DNA from: Chara braunii
Taxonomy: Eukaryota > Streptophyta > Charophyceae > Charales > Characeae
Length of the DNA: 30,099 bases
NCBI GenBank assembly: GCA_003427395.1
Contig: BFEA01000085.1
Coordinates: 1,604,167 to 1,634,265 of the forward strand
Direction of reading: 5' to 3'
In this document: positions 1 through 10,093 of the stretch, one piece after another
Layout: the number at the start of each line of letters is the position of its first letter
Numbering within the stretch: position 1 is the stretch's first letter
Position numbers and translations under genes: made by a program
Notes under the pieces: generated by a model
Told to the model about the DNA's origin: nothing
Seen by the model: only the letters and a program-made list of their open reading frames with translations
The model's database searches: none

Positions 1-63
1 ACTGATCAGAGCAGATACTACGCGTGATCTCACATAGGCCAAAAGGCCGGCCGAGAAAGGTAT
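1..63 (-). pseudogene. U2 snRNA 5' fragment (diverged, cut by window edge)
   Basis: Read on the minus strand, the segment starting at 63 matches the 5' end of U2 snRNA. ATACCTTTCTCGGCC is exact, followed by TTTTGG and then GTAGTATCTG, which contains the GUAGUA element that pairs with the intron branch site. The start ATACCTTTC is the plant form. Relative to plant U2 there is an extra GGCC after CGGCC and about five extra bases before AGATCA, and the later part has substitutions, so stem I and the spacing are disturbed. Upstream (64-140) I see no plant snRNA upstream sequence element (TCCCACATCG type). This is most likely a pseudogene or a U2-derived repeat. The rest lies beyond the left edge. 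Confidence 0.8.
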
Positions 64-571
64 CGCAGTTCTTTTCAACTAAGCCTCTTTTGATCTTTTT
101 ATTCTGCAGACAAAAATGAAAAAGAAGGGCGATGGCCTCGAAGTACCACCATCGGACTGACCTTCCCCTTGAAGTAATTCACAGTTCTTCTCATTCATCG
201 GATTTGATTCCATCTCCGCCAAAGGATTCGAACTCAGGTCTATTTATCAACGGCTACATGGGTGTACCCTTAAAAAAAAAAAAAAAAAAAAAAAGAGCGC
301 GTGGACTGAGAAGCTTGCTCTTCTCTACTGCACTTGAAATGCGTGCGCCGGCATATTTCTAACTGCGGCCCCCGATTCGCACTAATTACAGTAAGAAAAT
401 TACAGTAATACAGTAATAACAATAATACAACGGGCGTATTCAGACGAGCACTTCCCTTCCTGAGTCTGACAGCAATTACAGCCGCACCTGGATGCATCTA
501 ACGGCAATCACGTCCACAGCTCAGTTGGGAAAACTCTTCGAGTGCGTATGGCCTAGTACTTCGCTGCTTGA
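64..571. other. No gene seen; A23 tract at 272-294
   Basis: Mixed-composition DNA with an uninterrupted run of 23 A at 272-294 and a short CAGTAA-type repeat near 385-425. The 76-codon frame starting at 132 has no domain I recognise, and its C-terminal part is a translated A-tract. Confidence 0.5.
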
Positions 572-580
572 GGACCTCAG

Positions 581-718
581 TTCTCCCTCCCCCTCCCCCT
601 GCCCCTCCCCCTCTCACTCATCGGCCGCTGACATCGGGAAGAGGCAGGCGGGTCTCTCGTTACTGATCTCTTCCATTCTCTCTTCTCTTTTTTTTTTTTC
701 TTTTTTTTTTCTTTTTTT
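581..718. repeat. Pyrimidine-rich low-complexity tract
   Basis: CCCTCC repeats (about 581-615) followed by a CT-rich stretch and interrupted T runs up to 718. Confidence 0.85.
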
Positions 719-1061
719 CAGCTCCGTATTGCTTCCTCCCTCTCTTCATCTTTCAATCCCCATTCTCCCGCGCACCGTTCACCTGCTGCTCTGCTCTACT
801 CCACACTCACCCAGTGGATCTTGCAATAATCCTTCAAACATTTTATGGGGAAAAAAAAGCTCTGCGATACGTCAAAAAAAATGGAGAGTGTATCTTCTCC
901 CAGAAGGGGACAGATACACACGTCGTCTTTTCTTTCCGGTCTTCCCAATACTCTCCGAACGTGTAAAAGAGCGAGGGAGGGAGGAAGGGTGAACACAGAC
1001 TTTGGAGGGGCGGAGAAGGGGCAGAGAAGGGGGCAAAGGAGGAAGAGTACAGAGTACAGAA

Positions 1062-1129
<68 letters not shown>

Positions 1130-1172
1130 CAGGAGGAAGAGAGACAGACAGACAGACAGACAAAAGGAGGGA

Positions 1173-1223
<51 letters not shown>
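1062..1223. repeat. Compound microsatellite (ACAG)n ... (CA)n
   Basis: An (ACAG) tetranucleotide tract at 1062-1129, a second short one at 1143-1161, then about 25 CA dinucleotides at 1174-1223. Open frames on both strands here are translated repeats, not genes. Confidence 0.95.
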
Positions 1224-1226
<3 letters not shown>

Positions 1227-1227
<1 letters not shown>

Positions 1228-1675
1228 GATCAGTTTATCTTACTTCTCAAAGTTTCACCATCCACGTTAGGAGATGAGACCATGATCACCAGAAAGACGA
1301 TAGTTTGTCCTATATTTTTGTAGTTATTCAATCAAAAAACGGTTGAGTCATTGTCCAAGCGATTAATCTGAAATTTACTATGGACATGCATGTTGAAAAA
1401 TAGGTCATTATCTTTTCATCCTTAGCATTTTTGTTGCATTCCGACCAGGCCACCTTGGCCGAGGAGGCAGAGACAGACAGACAGACAGACAGATTGAAGG
1501 AGGGAGAGAGAGACAAACAGACAGACGGAGGGAGGGAGAGACACAGACAGACCCACCGACAGACAGGCAGGCAGTCAGACAGACAAACAGACAGGATCAG
1601 TTTTTCTTACTTTTCATAGATTCAGCATCCGAGTTAGGGGATACGAGCATGATGATCGTTGTTCCCATGCTCGTC
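1227..1675. repeat. Local duplication of an (ACAG)n-linked module
   Basis: The sequence after the first microsatellite (1227-1288, beginning GGATCAGTTT) recurs with moderate divergence at 1594-1658, again directly after an (ACAG)-type tract (1470-1592). A second shared segment, CCTTGGCCGAGG, occurs near 1451 and 1701. The microsatellite and its flank were therefore duplicated together, about 367 bp apart. Confidence 0.7.
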
Positions 1676-1703
1676 TCGATATGGACTTTCCGAATAGGCC
1701 TCC

Positions 1704-1752
1704 TTGGCCGAGGCGGAAGCGGAGGCCGAGGCGGAGGCGGAGGCTGAGGCGC
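1704..1752. repeat. GC-rich GAGGCG minisatellite
   Basis: Imperfect repeats of the hexamer GAGGCG/GGCGGA, ending in GGCGCC. Confidence 0.8.
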
Positions 1753-1898
1753 CTCCATCGCTGTGTATGCATGCACGCGCACGTGTGTGTGGCCAGAGTG
1801 TGCCGTCGGACTGACAGCTATCCTCAACGACAAGGACACCCACTTTGTCCCTCCCACACCTCATTCACCCCACGCCAGTTCTTGAGAGAGAGACAAGT

Positions 1899-1982
1899 AT
1901 CCAGGAGAAGGAGGCAGGCCCGTCACACACTGTCGCACACTGCCACCATACCCGGAGAAGGAGGCAAGCCCGTCGCCCACAC
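1899..1982. repeat. 50-bp tandem duplication
   Basis: A GGAGAAGGAGGCA-containing segment at 1901 recurs at 1951, each followed by CCCGTC and a CAC-rich stretch. Confidence 0.7.
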
Positions 1983-2256
1983 CATCCTCTCAATGGAGTA
2001 ACCCAATAGCTTTCCCCTGCGCCGTATCTATCAATTGTCCCGTGGGCCTTTCTCTGTGATCGAAGGACTGATATGCTTCTATATACCTTTCTTCGTTTCG
2101 CTTTTTTCGGTCCTACCCCCTCGCCAGACCGTTGGGCTCAGCCGAAGCCAAGTCGGCCTCTTACCCACGTTTGCGGCAAGAGAATTCGATTTGGCCTCCG
2201 GACCCAAGGGCAGGGGGTAACGAGGGTGTGCAGACTATCTTTTTTTTTTTTTTTTC

Positions 2257-2940
2257 TTCTCTCTCAATTTCACCTCACACTACCGACCTACCACTACTCC
2301 TAATTGTAGGCATACGGGGAACCCCGTAGCAGCCAGAACCGTGTTCACGAGCCACGACAAACTGGCTTCATTACACCCTACCAATGGGCTGGTGACCTAA
2401 GATTGGTTAATGGAATACAGAACAGAAGCCAGGCTAGCAGACGTTCTTAGCAGAGTAGTGGAACCAGGGTACTCGGTTCAATAGGGTCGCGGTGGGCCAG
2501 TACTAGAGTACCAGTAGGACCAGGACGCTGTCCTTCTGGGCCGGGTTAGTCCCAGAAGTAGTTTCCCAGGAAGGATCAAGTGCTATGGAGCTAGTGTGAG
2601 AACAGTAGAGCTACAGGAGTTTTTGTTGGAAGTGGGTCAGGCTGTATCAGGTCCGGATAAGGGACGGGAAATTGGACTTACAAAGAGATCGGTAGAAAAA
2701 CATTCAAGTAGTGGCGTAGCCTCTTCAATCGGATAGAACTGGATCAGGCAAGTTATATTCTCGAAGGTTTCGTCAGGCAATATAGTTGAACCTGGGACTT
2801 GGTAGCTGGAAGTTCCGCAGGCGGGAGCTTGTAAGCTAAGCTGGCGGATGCTGTCAGTACCCCGGGTTGAATTGTGAGGTCCCCGGCCTGGATCTTTGGC
2901 ATGTTATAATGAGGTTGATATTGCAAAAAAGAAAAAAGAA
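2257..2940. other. No gene seen
   Basis: A T-rich tract (about 2240-2256) is followed by some 680 bp of mixed sequence without long frames or recognisable repeats. A purine-rich AAAAG tract (2925-2950) ends it. Confidence 0.5.
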
Positions 2941-2987
2941 AAAGAAAAACGAAAACAGCCTCACCAGAGCTCTGGCACCACAGCTGA

Positions 2988-3232
2988 CGTAATATAGCAC
3001 TTACCAGAGGGCCTTCCTCGTCAGAAGCAGCGTCGCGACTGTAAGATCAATACCAACCAATACACTGTGCGAACGACTCAGGGGCAGAGTCCATTGCTGC
3101 TATGTTTGTGCCTGAAAAGAATGAATTCGGCAGCAATGGTGACCAGGTTCGTGCTTTCTCAGTATGAGGTAACATACCACTTACCTGTGGGCCTTCCTCT
3201 TCAGAAGCAGAGTCACGACTGTGAGATCAATC
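2988..3232 (-). repeat. 180-bp-spaced duplication with splice-like borders
   Basis: The segments 2988-3052 and 3168-3232 are about 80 percent identical and exactly 180 bp apart. On the minus strand each holds a 34-nt block (3038-3005 and 3218-3185) preceded by TTGATCT(T/C)ACAG, which resembles an acceptor, and followed by GTAAGTG, an excellent plant 5' splice site. This could be a duplicated small exon or chance. There is no neighbouring coding sequence to support a gene. Confidence 0.5.
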
Positions 3233-3662
3233 CTGCTGTACCTCGTATCAGTTGGTGCTGAGCGGACCCAATATTTGCACCCAAGTGGTCCCCCAGCTCA
3301 GAACCAAACCTATCTGGTACGGTCCAAACCTAGCTGGTCTGGTTCCTACCAGGCCTAACCACATTGTTCCGGCCTAGATGGATCTGGACCAGACTGGAGA
3401 TTTGGTCCTTTACCCTTTTTTTTTTTTAATCCTTTTTTCTTTAATTACCCTGGTTAGTCTCTTATGAATACTTGCTACACGGGTTGCTCTTGGGCTGCAA
3501 ACAAATCGAGACTAGACTTGGTCTGAAGCCTGAAGTCTCAAGTGTGAACCCAGTTGGTGTGGTCTTTACCCCGGTGAACCAGGTTGGCTTGGAGCTGGAT
3601 GCGGCTGGTTCAGGGTCAGGTTCACACAGTTGTGTCGGGCCACAGTCTCGACTTGAGCTTGG

Positions 3663-3674
3663 TTTAGTACTTTT
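3663..3674. repeat. Target-site duplication, left copy
   Basis: TTTAGTACTTTT, identical to 3790-3801 on the other side of the U6 retrocopy. On the U6-sense strand it begins AAAAG, as expected for LINE endonuclease nicking at TTTT/A. Confidence 0.85.
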
Positions 3675-3788
3675 TTTTTTTTTTTTTTAATTTGGACCAT
3701 TTCTCGATTTATGCGTGTCATCCTTGTGAAGGGGCCATGCTAATCTTCTTTGTATCATTCCAATTTAAATGGATATCCCGAAGGACAG
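3671..3788 (-). pseudogene. Retroposed U6 snRNA pseudogene with poly(A) tail
   Basis: On the minus strand, 3786 down to 3689 is a nearly full-length plant-type U6 snRNA. It has the 5' stem-loop GTCCTTCGGGATATCC, the central AGATTAGCATGGCCCC that normally pairs with U4 and contributes to the catalytic core, GGATGACACGCA, and the 3' end AAATCGAGAAATGGTCC. Differences include loss of ACAGAG integrity (ACAAAGA here) and TTCACAAGG where U6 has TGCGCAAGG. Instead of the Pol III T-run terminator the copy ends in AATT plus 18 A (3688-3671 read on minus). A 12-bp direct repeat flanks it. There is no upstream sequence element or correctly placed TATA box, so this is a dead retrocopy moved by a LINE-type machinery. 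Confidence 0.93.
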
Positions 3789-3789
3789 T

Positions 3790-3801
3790 TTTAGTACTTT
3801 T
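3790..3801. repeat. Target-site duplication, right copy
   Basis: TTTAGTACTTTT, exact match to 3663-3674. It lies two bases outside the U6 5' end. Confidence 0.85.
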
Positions 3802-3935
3802 GGGACGGCCCATGTCTGGACTACACGGTAGAACGAGCTTGAGCCCGGATATGGCCGTGGATAGGTTTTTATTCTTTTTTTCTTAAGAAAAGAAAAACAA
3901 AAGACCCAAAAAAAAAGGTGGAGACAGCACAACTA

Positions 3936-4078
3936 GTGGAAGATTCTGATTTTGCTCAACCTAACGACGGAAGTAGCCTCTCTCTATCTCTCTGCGCACA
4001 TGGCTGGAAAGCAGTGTATATTTCCATATTCTAGCAGAAGATTCATTCCGATTTTGCTCATCCTATAGATGGAAGTAG

Positions 4079-4090
<12 letters not shown>
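3936..4090. repeat. Repeat D, tandem pair
   Basis: Two related segments (3936-3993 and 4013-4090) share AGATTC..GATTTTGCTCA.CCTA..GA.GGAAGTAGCCTCTCTCT. The second also has GTGTATATTTCCAT, which it shares with a third copy at 17168-17236. The first ends in a short CTCTCTATCTCTCT; in the second the same position has grown into a long (CT)n. Confidence 0.75.

Positions 4091-4173
<83 letters not shown>
4080..4173. repeat. Compound microsatellite (CT)n(AC)n
   Basis: About 29 CT units (to 4138) followed by about 17 AC units. A further (AC)10 lies at 4225-4244. Confidence 0.95.
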
Positions 4174-4176
<3 letters not shown>

Positions 4177-4768
4177 CAACATTTCGAATGAATCTTGACA
4201 TGAAATTGCTCCATATGCAGTCAAACACACACACACACACACACGCACATGCATGAAGATCATTGATCATCAACCTGTGTCATCTCCCTGAGCTCCGTAA
4301 GATGCTTCAATCCACTATCGTCTGGTCAACAAGGTTGACCTGATCAAATTAACATCCAAGATCGGGAGATGATCCTCCGCAGCAAAGCAAGACATTAGAG
4401 CCCTTCAAAAACACCTTGAAGATAGTATGCGATCATATGCAGCACAACAGGAAATGACTTGAGACTCAAACAAGACCAAACACAAGAATTAGTCAATCGC
4501 TTACCGATGCCGCTAGACGGAAAAGATAGAGATGTACTTGACCCGTCTAGAGCTTGCAGATTCCCAGGGCCATGTCCCACTACCTTCTTCACCTGAATAG
4601 AACGCAGTGTCATTCTCGCTGCATCTGGATTGACAGTTGTTCCAAATACCGGCAGAATAACCGTACGTTTTTTATTCGGGGGAAAACGGTAGAGGGAACC
4701 TGACTTGGTTTTGAGTGCCCATTTGCTCTTGCCATTGGATCTAAAAATCTCACGGCTGCACTGTGGCC

Positions 4769-4813
4769 ACGCTGACTCTTTGTTTGTTTGTTTGTTTGTT
4801 TGTTTGTTTGTTT

Positions 4814-4858
<45 letters not shown>

Positions 4859-4866
4859 GCTGACAC
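4769..4866 (-). mobile_element. Tail-only retroposon: poly(A)/(CAAA)n flanked by 8-bp direct repeat
   Basis: A (GTTT)n tract (about 4780-4814) joined to 42-43 T (4814-4856) is flanked by ACGCTGAC on both sides (4769-4776 and 4857-4864). Read on the minus strand this is a poly(A) plus (CAAA)n tail between short target-site duplications. This is the form expected of an extreme 5' truncation of a LINE or SINE. Microsatellite growth beside a chance 8-mer repeat is the alternative. Confidence 0.55.
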
Positions 4867-7800
4867 ATTTCCGAAAGGAAGACTAACCCCCCTTTAAAAG
4901 GACAATGCCCTTTACTACCCGTGGTGAGACCGACGGTCTCGCTCCACTAGTCACGGCCTGCACAAAGAGACATATGTATATACTTAGTTTTATGACAGTT
5001 TATCTAGTTATTTCCATATGTACGTTTTTTTTGTATTTTGTTGGATATCTGATTGATGACGTATGTATGGATTGTCTTTCAGAGAGGACATAGACTTTGC
5101 ATGAAACCCACATCTGGCATGGGACCAGAGGTAAATGGGGTGACTCACTCCTGGGGAAGGTGGTTCTTCCTCAAGGGAGTACGCCAGCGTGTATAGTTGT
5201 CCTCAGTGGAAGTGCATTCTTAAGTTGTTACTCCCTTGTTAAGGCTTAAGGAAGCAGTTATCAGTCTCAAGAATGATAATGAGACCCACGCCGGAATTAT
5301 GTTCTTTGTCCATTAGTGGGGTGTTGTTACCTTTTCTATAATAGGAAAGTAACTACATTATTTGTTGAGAAGAGAGGAAGGGGCTTGTTACCTTGCCAAA
5401 GCTATGATGGCCGAGTGGAACAACCACTGCTTAGTGAGAGCAGGTCTGGAGTAGCGACCTAGGCTCGTCTCTCGTTAAGCAGAGTCGTCATATTTGTAAT
5501 GGCGCGAATTCGCTATTCGTTGCCTTAATAGGTATGAATGGGGTTGTCCATCTGACCATGATAGGGGCGGTGAGGTGCAAGCGATGGAATTAGAGAGGCA
5601 TGCGGTGAGGCTTGATCTTTAGAGCGGGGCTCAGGAGTCAAGATGTTATCTTATGAGGATTACACTGCCCCTCTATAATATATGCTTCGCTTAAGAATTG
5701 AAGGGGTAACAATTGTATCATGTTATTTACTCATTGCTAGTCTTATTTTTGCCTTATAGAATATAAAATATGTTATGGAGAGTTATCTTGGTGTATGAAT
5801 GACAATTGAGTTGGCTTCATGTTATTGTTTATAAAGCGTATTGTTCTCTTCAGCCACAACCCTTGCAAATAATTTAGTTTTTATCATGTCAAAAATTGTC
5901 GTTATCAGTATATGTTATTTATCATGAGTTGTACTGCATTTTGGATTCAGGTTTTGAGTATCCACCTATATAGTATATGTATAGTGTGCCCTTCCTTCAT
6001 AATAGAAACCATAAGTGGTTAATGTCTGCGTTATGATTCGAGGGACTTATTGTGAATATTTGTGCGTTATTTTTTGTGGATATTTACTTAAAAGACTCTC
6101 TTCGGTATCGCCGTTGTTCTTAATAGGTTATTTGTGCGCCTTCATGATAAGTGTCGGGGTTATCTCGTAAGGTATATTCTATTTTTTGACTTAGATACGT
6201 AACTCCTTTCGATTCTCGTCCCTAACGCCGCTCGTTGTTGTTCAACAGGTGATGGGGCCAAGGGAGCTCGAGATGGAAGGTTCTCAAGATAAGGTTGAGG
6301 CGAGGTTCGGGTTATAGCAGGCCGATAGGAGGATATTCTCGTACCTTGCCAAGACTTGTGTATACGCGTGAGCGTAAGAGTTAGAGTAGCAGACTAACTG
6401 GCTGTGTGATTTTAATCCCGTCCTTTGGTCAGCAGGGGAACCTGACAATATACGGAGAGGGTTCGTAATAATGGTCCGGTAAGACAATCCGAGTTGCAAG
6501 CGGGAGGAACCCCAATAGAATGACTGTATATGTGGGGTACGTTAGAACTGTCTCAAACCGCGTTACGGGAGTTTTTCCAGTGGATGGATCAAGGAGTGGT
6601 TTTAAGGATATTATTACTAAGGTTTATTCCACTGGTCATATCGTTGAGAGGAGAAAGGATGAGACCTACTTCCTGTATAGGTCGAGGCAGTTGTACATAT
6701 GTAAGAGATATGAGAGATTTAGGAGGAGACCTCGACGTGTGTGAGGTAGACTCTCTAATCTAGAAGTGTAATACATGAGACTTGTGTATAAATGATTCAT
6801 TGTGTTGCTTGGTTACTTAAATATGTCTTGAGTTACTTGGACCCCTCCGATTTGAAGGGTGTGATAACGCCGTGACCGAGACTGTTTCAGTTTTAGCTCT
6901 GGTCAGGGAGGGCACAATTTTGGTACAAGTTTGAGTTGAGATTGTCAAACTCTGTGTGTATATATGTAATTCAAGACCATATTGGTCCATTTTTTAGCTG
7001 GGATATTACGCCCGTTAGTGTATATTGAGTTAAGATCTTATCCAAGACTATTCCCCTGTATATGACGATCACAATCACTCTCACATGTGTGTTTTTATCC
7101 TGATGTATGCTGACTTTGTGTGAGGGATGTATGGGAAACATCTCATATGCTGTATATTTTGTGAATGTGAATGAATGTGAACTGTCTACTCTTCGGTATA
7201 CTCGTGCGGTCTGCCCACGGGTAAGTGATAGGGCCAGGTATAAGGAGAGGGAGTGCAGTTTGTTTTTGTGAAAATGTGAGAATCCTAAGGGATTTATGAG
7301 TCTTTGAGACTCGAATGCTTGCCATGCCAAATGGTTATTTTTGAAATGTGATGAGGACCCATAGGTTGGTCTCTCAGTTTAAGTTGTTTTATGGTAGAGA
7401 CATCTTTTGTGAGAAGGCAGTCTTTTCCTTGTTGAAAGAGTCATCTTCAAAGAGGGAAGATGTTTTAATGAAAGGTCGTGTGAAAGTTCATCCTAGAGAG
7501 AGGGGGATGGTTGAGAGACCTATTGAGTGAGACCTCCCTCGTGTGACGGGTGGTTAATAGATTCAGTGGCATGGTAAGTTGGGTTTGGATGATAAAGTCT
7601 GACGAGGAGGATCACGTTTTTGTTTGGCCATTGGTGAAATTTTTGTAAAGGTCGCAAAAAACTTCATTGAGAGATGTCTTCGGGATGTGTGGTCTTCTTG
7701 CTCTGATCAAGTGAGGGGGCCACGGCCTTGCGGACCTCGCGGTGATTCTGTTTTGTGATAGTGGAGAGGCTTCCGTGTTCTCTCTGTGTTGTCCCACAGA

Positions 7801-8285
7801 GGGCTGGTAAATGCCTTTTATGTGTGACAGACCTTTGCGTAGTCCCGCAGTAGGCCTGTATTGTTGCGACACACCGTCCAACCACTTGTGCTAATCTTAG
7901 GGCATTTATGAGAGACCCAGCCAGGGGTATAACTGACATCACTGAGGCGCAACCCTCAGTGTTGGTTGCTATCCGGCGCAACCTGACAGCGGGCCCACGT
8001 CTCGCCAGAAGGGGTAAAGACTTAAAGGGGTGTGGCCACCCAGGAGGGTTTTACCTGCCGCGGGATGACGTGGGATAAGAGTCGAGTCTTTTTTGGAGTC
8101 CTAATTGAATGTTTATCAGGAGAAAAAACATATCGTGGCGCAACCTGCGAGGGCACTACCGCTAAAATAACAAACGCGGTGGGTCGTAGATCTGGCATGA
8201 TCACCTAGGCTACGGTGGGCCAAGATGAAGACCTAGCCTTCCTGTACTAGACTGCTGGAAGAGTTTGTGATGAGATTTATATGAT
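4867..8285. other. No gene seen; AT-rich unique-looking DNA
   Basis: About 3.4 kb without convincing coding sequence on either strand. The longest frames (119 codons minus at 7330-6971; 77 and 74 codons plus near 6520-6763) overlap each other and carry no domain I can name. Short hairpins occur, the best being CACTGAGG/CCTCAGTG with loop CGCAAC (7940-7961). A box-A-like TGGCCGAGTGG at 5411 has no convincing box B partner. Confidence 0.5.
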
Positions 8286-8304
8286 GTATATATATATATA
8301 TATA
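8286..8304. repeat. (TA)n microsatellite
   Basis: About nine TA dinucleotides. Confidence 0.9.
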
Positions 8305-8711
8305 CTTGATTGTGAGAATTATTGGAGGGAGGCGAGAGTGTCTTCTAAGGTCTCGGTTAGGGCCCGCCTCCGTGGTTATAGCCCTGCTCGCAGGGTAGGG
8401 ACTAAGGACACCTAACGAGAAGCCGGCGTTTGTCTAGGACGACGGGGAGAGGACGGTCGAGAGGCCATTGGGACTTATACTGTAGTATAGTGCTAGGACC
8501 CCGGCGTCCTGATGTCAGAACAATGGAGACCCAGGTTAGAATTTTGGCAGCATAACGTTGTGTTTGACATGATTTGAGGGAGGTCTTAAACCGGAGTCTG
8601 TTGGCTGATCGGATTGGTTCCTTTCTCGTCAACATTTGGAGTTTTGGATGGATTTATAGCTTTCTGATTTTGCGAAGCGACGGGGACGTCACTTAATATG
8701 GTCCGGTAAGC
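8305..8711. other. No gene seen
   Basis: Mixed-composition DNA with no repeat or frame I can support. Confidence 0.5.
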
Positions 8712-9160
8712 TGTCGGTGCGAATACCCTTACAAGGGTATCCGCCCTGGTTTTTGCAGACGACAGGAATAGTTTGGTTTGAAGTTCTAAGTATACCGCGA
8801 GAGGCGCGACAGTGTCTGTGGTTTACATTGACTGGATGGTTGACAAGAATAAAGAGTGTGTGGGCGCGCAGATTTGAGGCGCCCGTGATCTTTTTTGGAT
8901 TGATGGTTGTGAAAGTCGGCATGGTTGCCGACCAGATTTTTGTTTTTCTGATTAAAATAGGATTAAAAAGATTATGTCTCGTGATTGGTGCGCTTGCCGG
9001 TGACCTGTGCGTACGTACGGAGGACGGCATCGACAACAAGGTGGTTCTGAAAGTATTTCGGTAGGTCTGCACGTCGCGCAGTGTTTGTTTATTTGAACGT
9101 CCGACAAAACTAGACCCAACCTTGGGCCTAGCACTAGCACGATACGACGCAAGACTTTAT
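8712..9160. repeat. Repeat C, copy 1
   Basis: About 450 bp, roughly 75-80 percent identical to 19412-19866 in the same orientation. Both begin TGTCGG(T/C)GCGAATACCC and end near CTAGACCC...GGCCTAGCAC. Shared landmarks are the near-palindrome ATACCCTTACAAGGGTAT, GTGGGCGCGCA, GATTAAAAAG and GCTTGCCGGTGAC. The 115-codon frame here (8717-9064) is not a gene: the equivalent frame in copy 2 has an early stop. I do not recognise the family. Confidence 0.85.
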
Positions 9161-10020
9161 GGCCGTCTCGACAGTCGGGGACCTTGAGTGCGTGCCTCGT
9201 CTGATGGGCCCGCGTGTTGAGATGTCGGCGAGAGTCCGCTATCACACCGCTGTTGGGAATAGGGCGAGGTCAGGGCTCGGGTTTGTAGTTGCACTTGAGG
9301 CAAAGAGGTCGGTAATGCAGGATGTATATGACCCACATTTCGGGTTCGGTAGGGTCACGCGGGGGTGTGTTGTGTTTGCGGGGTTGCCTGAAGTATGATT
9401 ACAAACTATTTTTGTGACGGCGCCGAGGTTACCCCTTTATATAGCCCCGTAGCAGCCACATTCGGGTTCAAGCCTCTGTGGGGGAATATGAGGGAGCCAC
9501 ACCCATCAGCGAGCGCAATACATACCGCAGCAGGTGGGTGATACTGGCCAGGGGTCAGCCGGTAACATCAGGACCGAGCCTCGTTGACAGGCCAATCAAT
9601 GTTTCTCCCCTCCAGGTCCCTCTCCCCGATGGACTTCAACGGTCTCTGTTGAGGGTCCCTCACGGAGGGAAGGGGGACCAACGGTGTACCTCTAGGAGGC
9701 GGGGGCCGAGCTGCTCACAAAAGGGACTATCGAACCGACTAGTAGTTGTTTCCCTCCGAGGTTTCCCTCTGATAGCTGGAGCTGCTGGAACAATCGGTCA
9801 CCCGCTACGACAGGGTCCACTGTTGTCGGGCCTGTGTCTCGAAGAAACGAGGTGGGAGGCCGTAGAGACAGGAAGCGTTGGAAAGAAACGGTGGGGGCTG
9901 GCGCACTCGGGTGGAGCGGCTTGCGGAAGCTCCATGTATATTCGCGACGAGGATTTAGACCAACTCCTGCGTGACGCGACCGGGAGGGTCCCTCGCTGCT
10001 TCGTACGGGACCCCGATCGC
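9161..10020. other. No supported gene; 262-codon frame judged spurious
   Basis: GC-rich DNA holding the longest open frame of the window (9478-10266, plus). It has no recognisable domain, has a basic and proline-rich composition, reads through a (TA)n tract, and ends in antisense U6 sequence of repeat A, so it is probably a by-product of high GC content. CCCCGTAGCAGCCA near 9445 recurs at 2323. Confidence 0.5.
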
Positions 10021-10022
10021 CC

Positions 10023-10060
10023 GTACGTACGGAGGTCTGCCCGGGGACCTCCGTACGTAT
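10023..10060. repeat. 14-bp perfect inverted repeat with 8-nt spacer
   Basis: TACGTACGGAGGTC (10024-10037) is exactly complementary to GACCTCCGTACGTA (10046-10059), and a G.T pair extends it to 15. It lies just before a (TA)n tract (10074-10090) and the start of repeat A. The chance expectation of such an arm in 30 kb is far below one. Confidence 0.9.
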
Positions 10061-10093
10061 GGGTTGGTGACCCTATATATATATATATATTTT

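Noticed and set aside
210-230. tRNA T-arm-like GGATTCGAACTCAGG (minus)
   Set aside because: The flanking bases do not form the 5-bp T stem and no other arm is present.
515-580. tRNA box A-like AGCTCAGTTGG
   Set aside because: No box B within tRNA distance and no acceptor stem.
796-1270. Open frames of 91-141 codons on both strands
   Set aside because: They translate the (ACAG)n and (CA)n microsatellites in all phases.
5405-5475. tRNA gene or tRNA-derived SINE at a perfect box A (TGGCCGAGTGG)
   Set aside because: The only box B candidate (GGCTCGTCTC) has several mismatches and no cloverleaf can be drawn.
6520-6763. Overlapping plus-strand frames of 74 and 77 codons as gene fragments
   Set aside because: Composition is mildly protein-like, but the frames overlap, flanks have stops every few codons and no domain is recognised.
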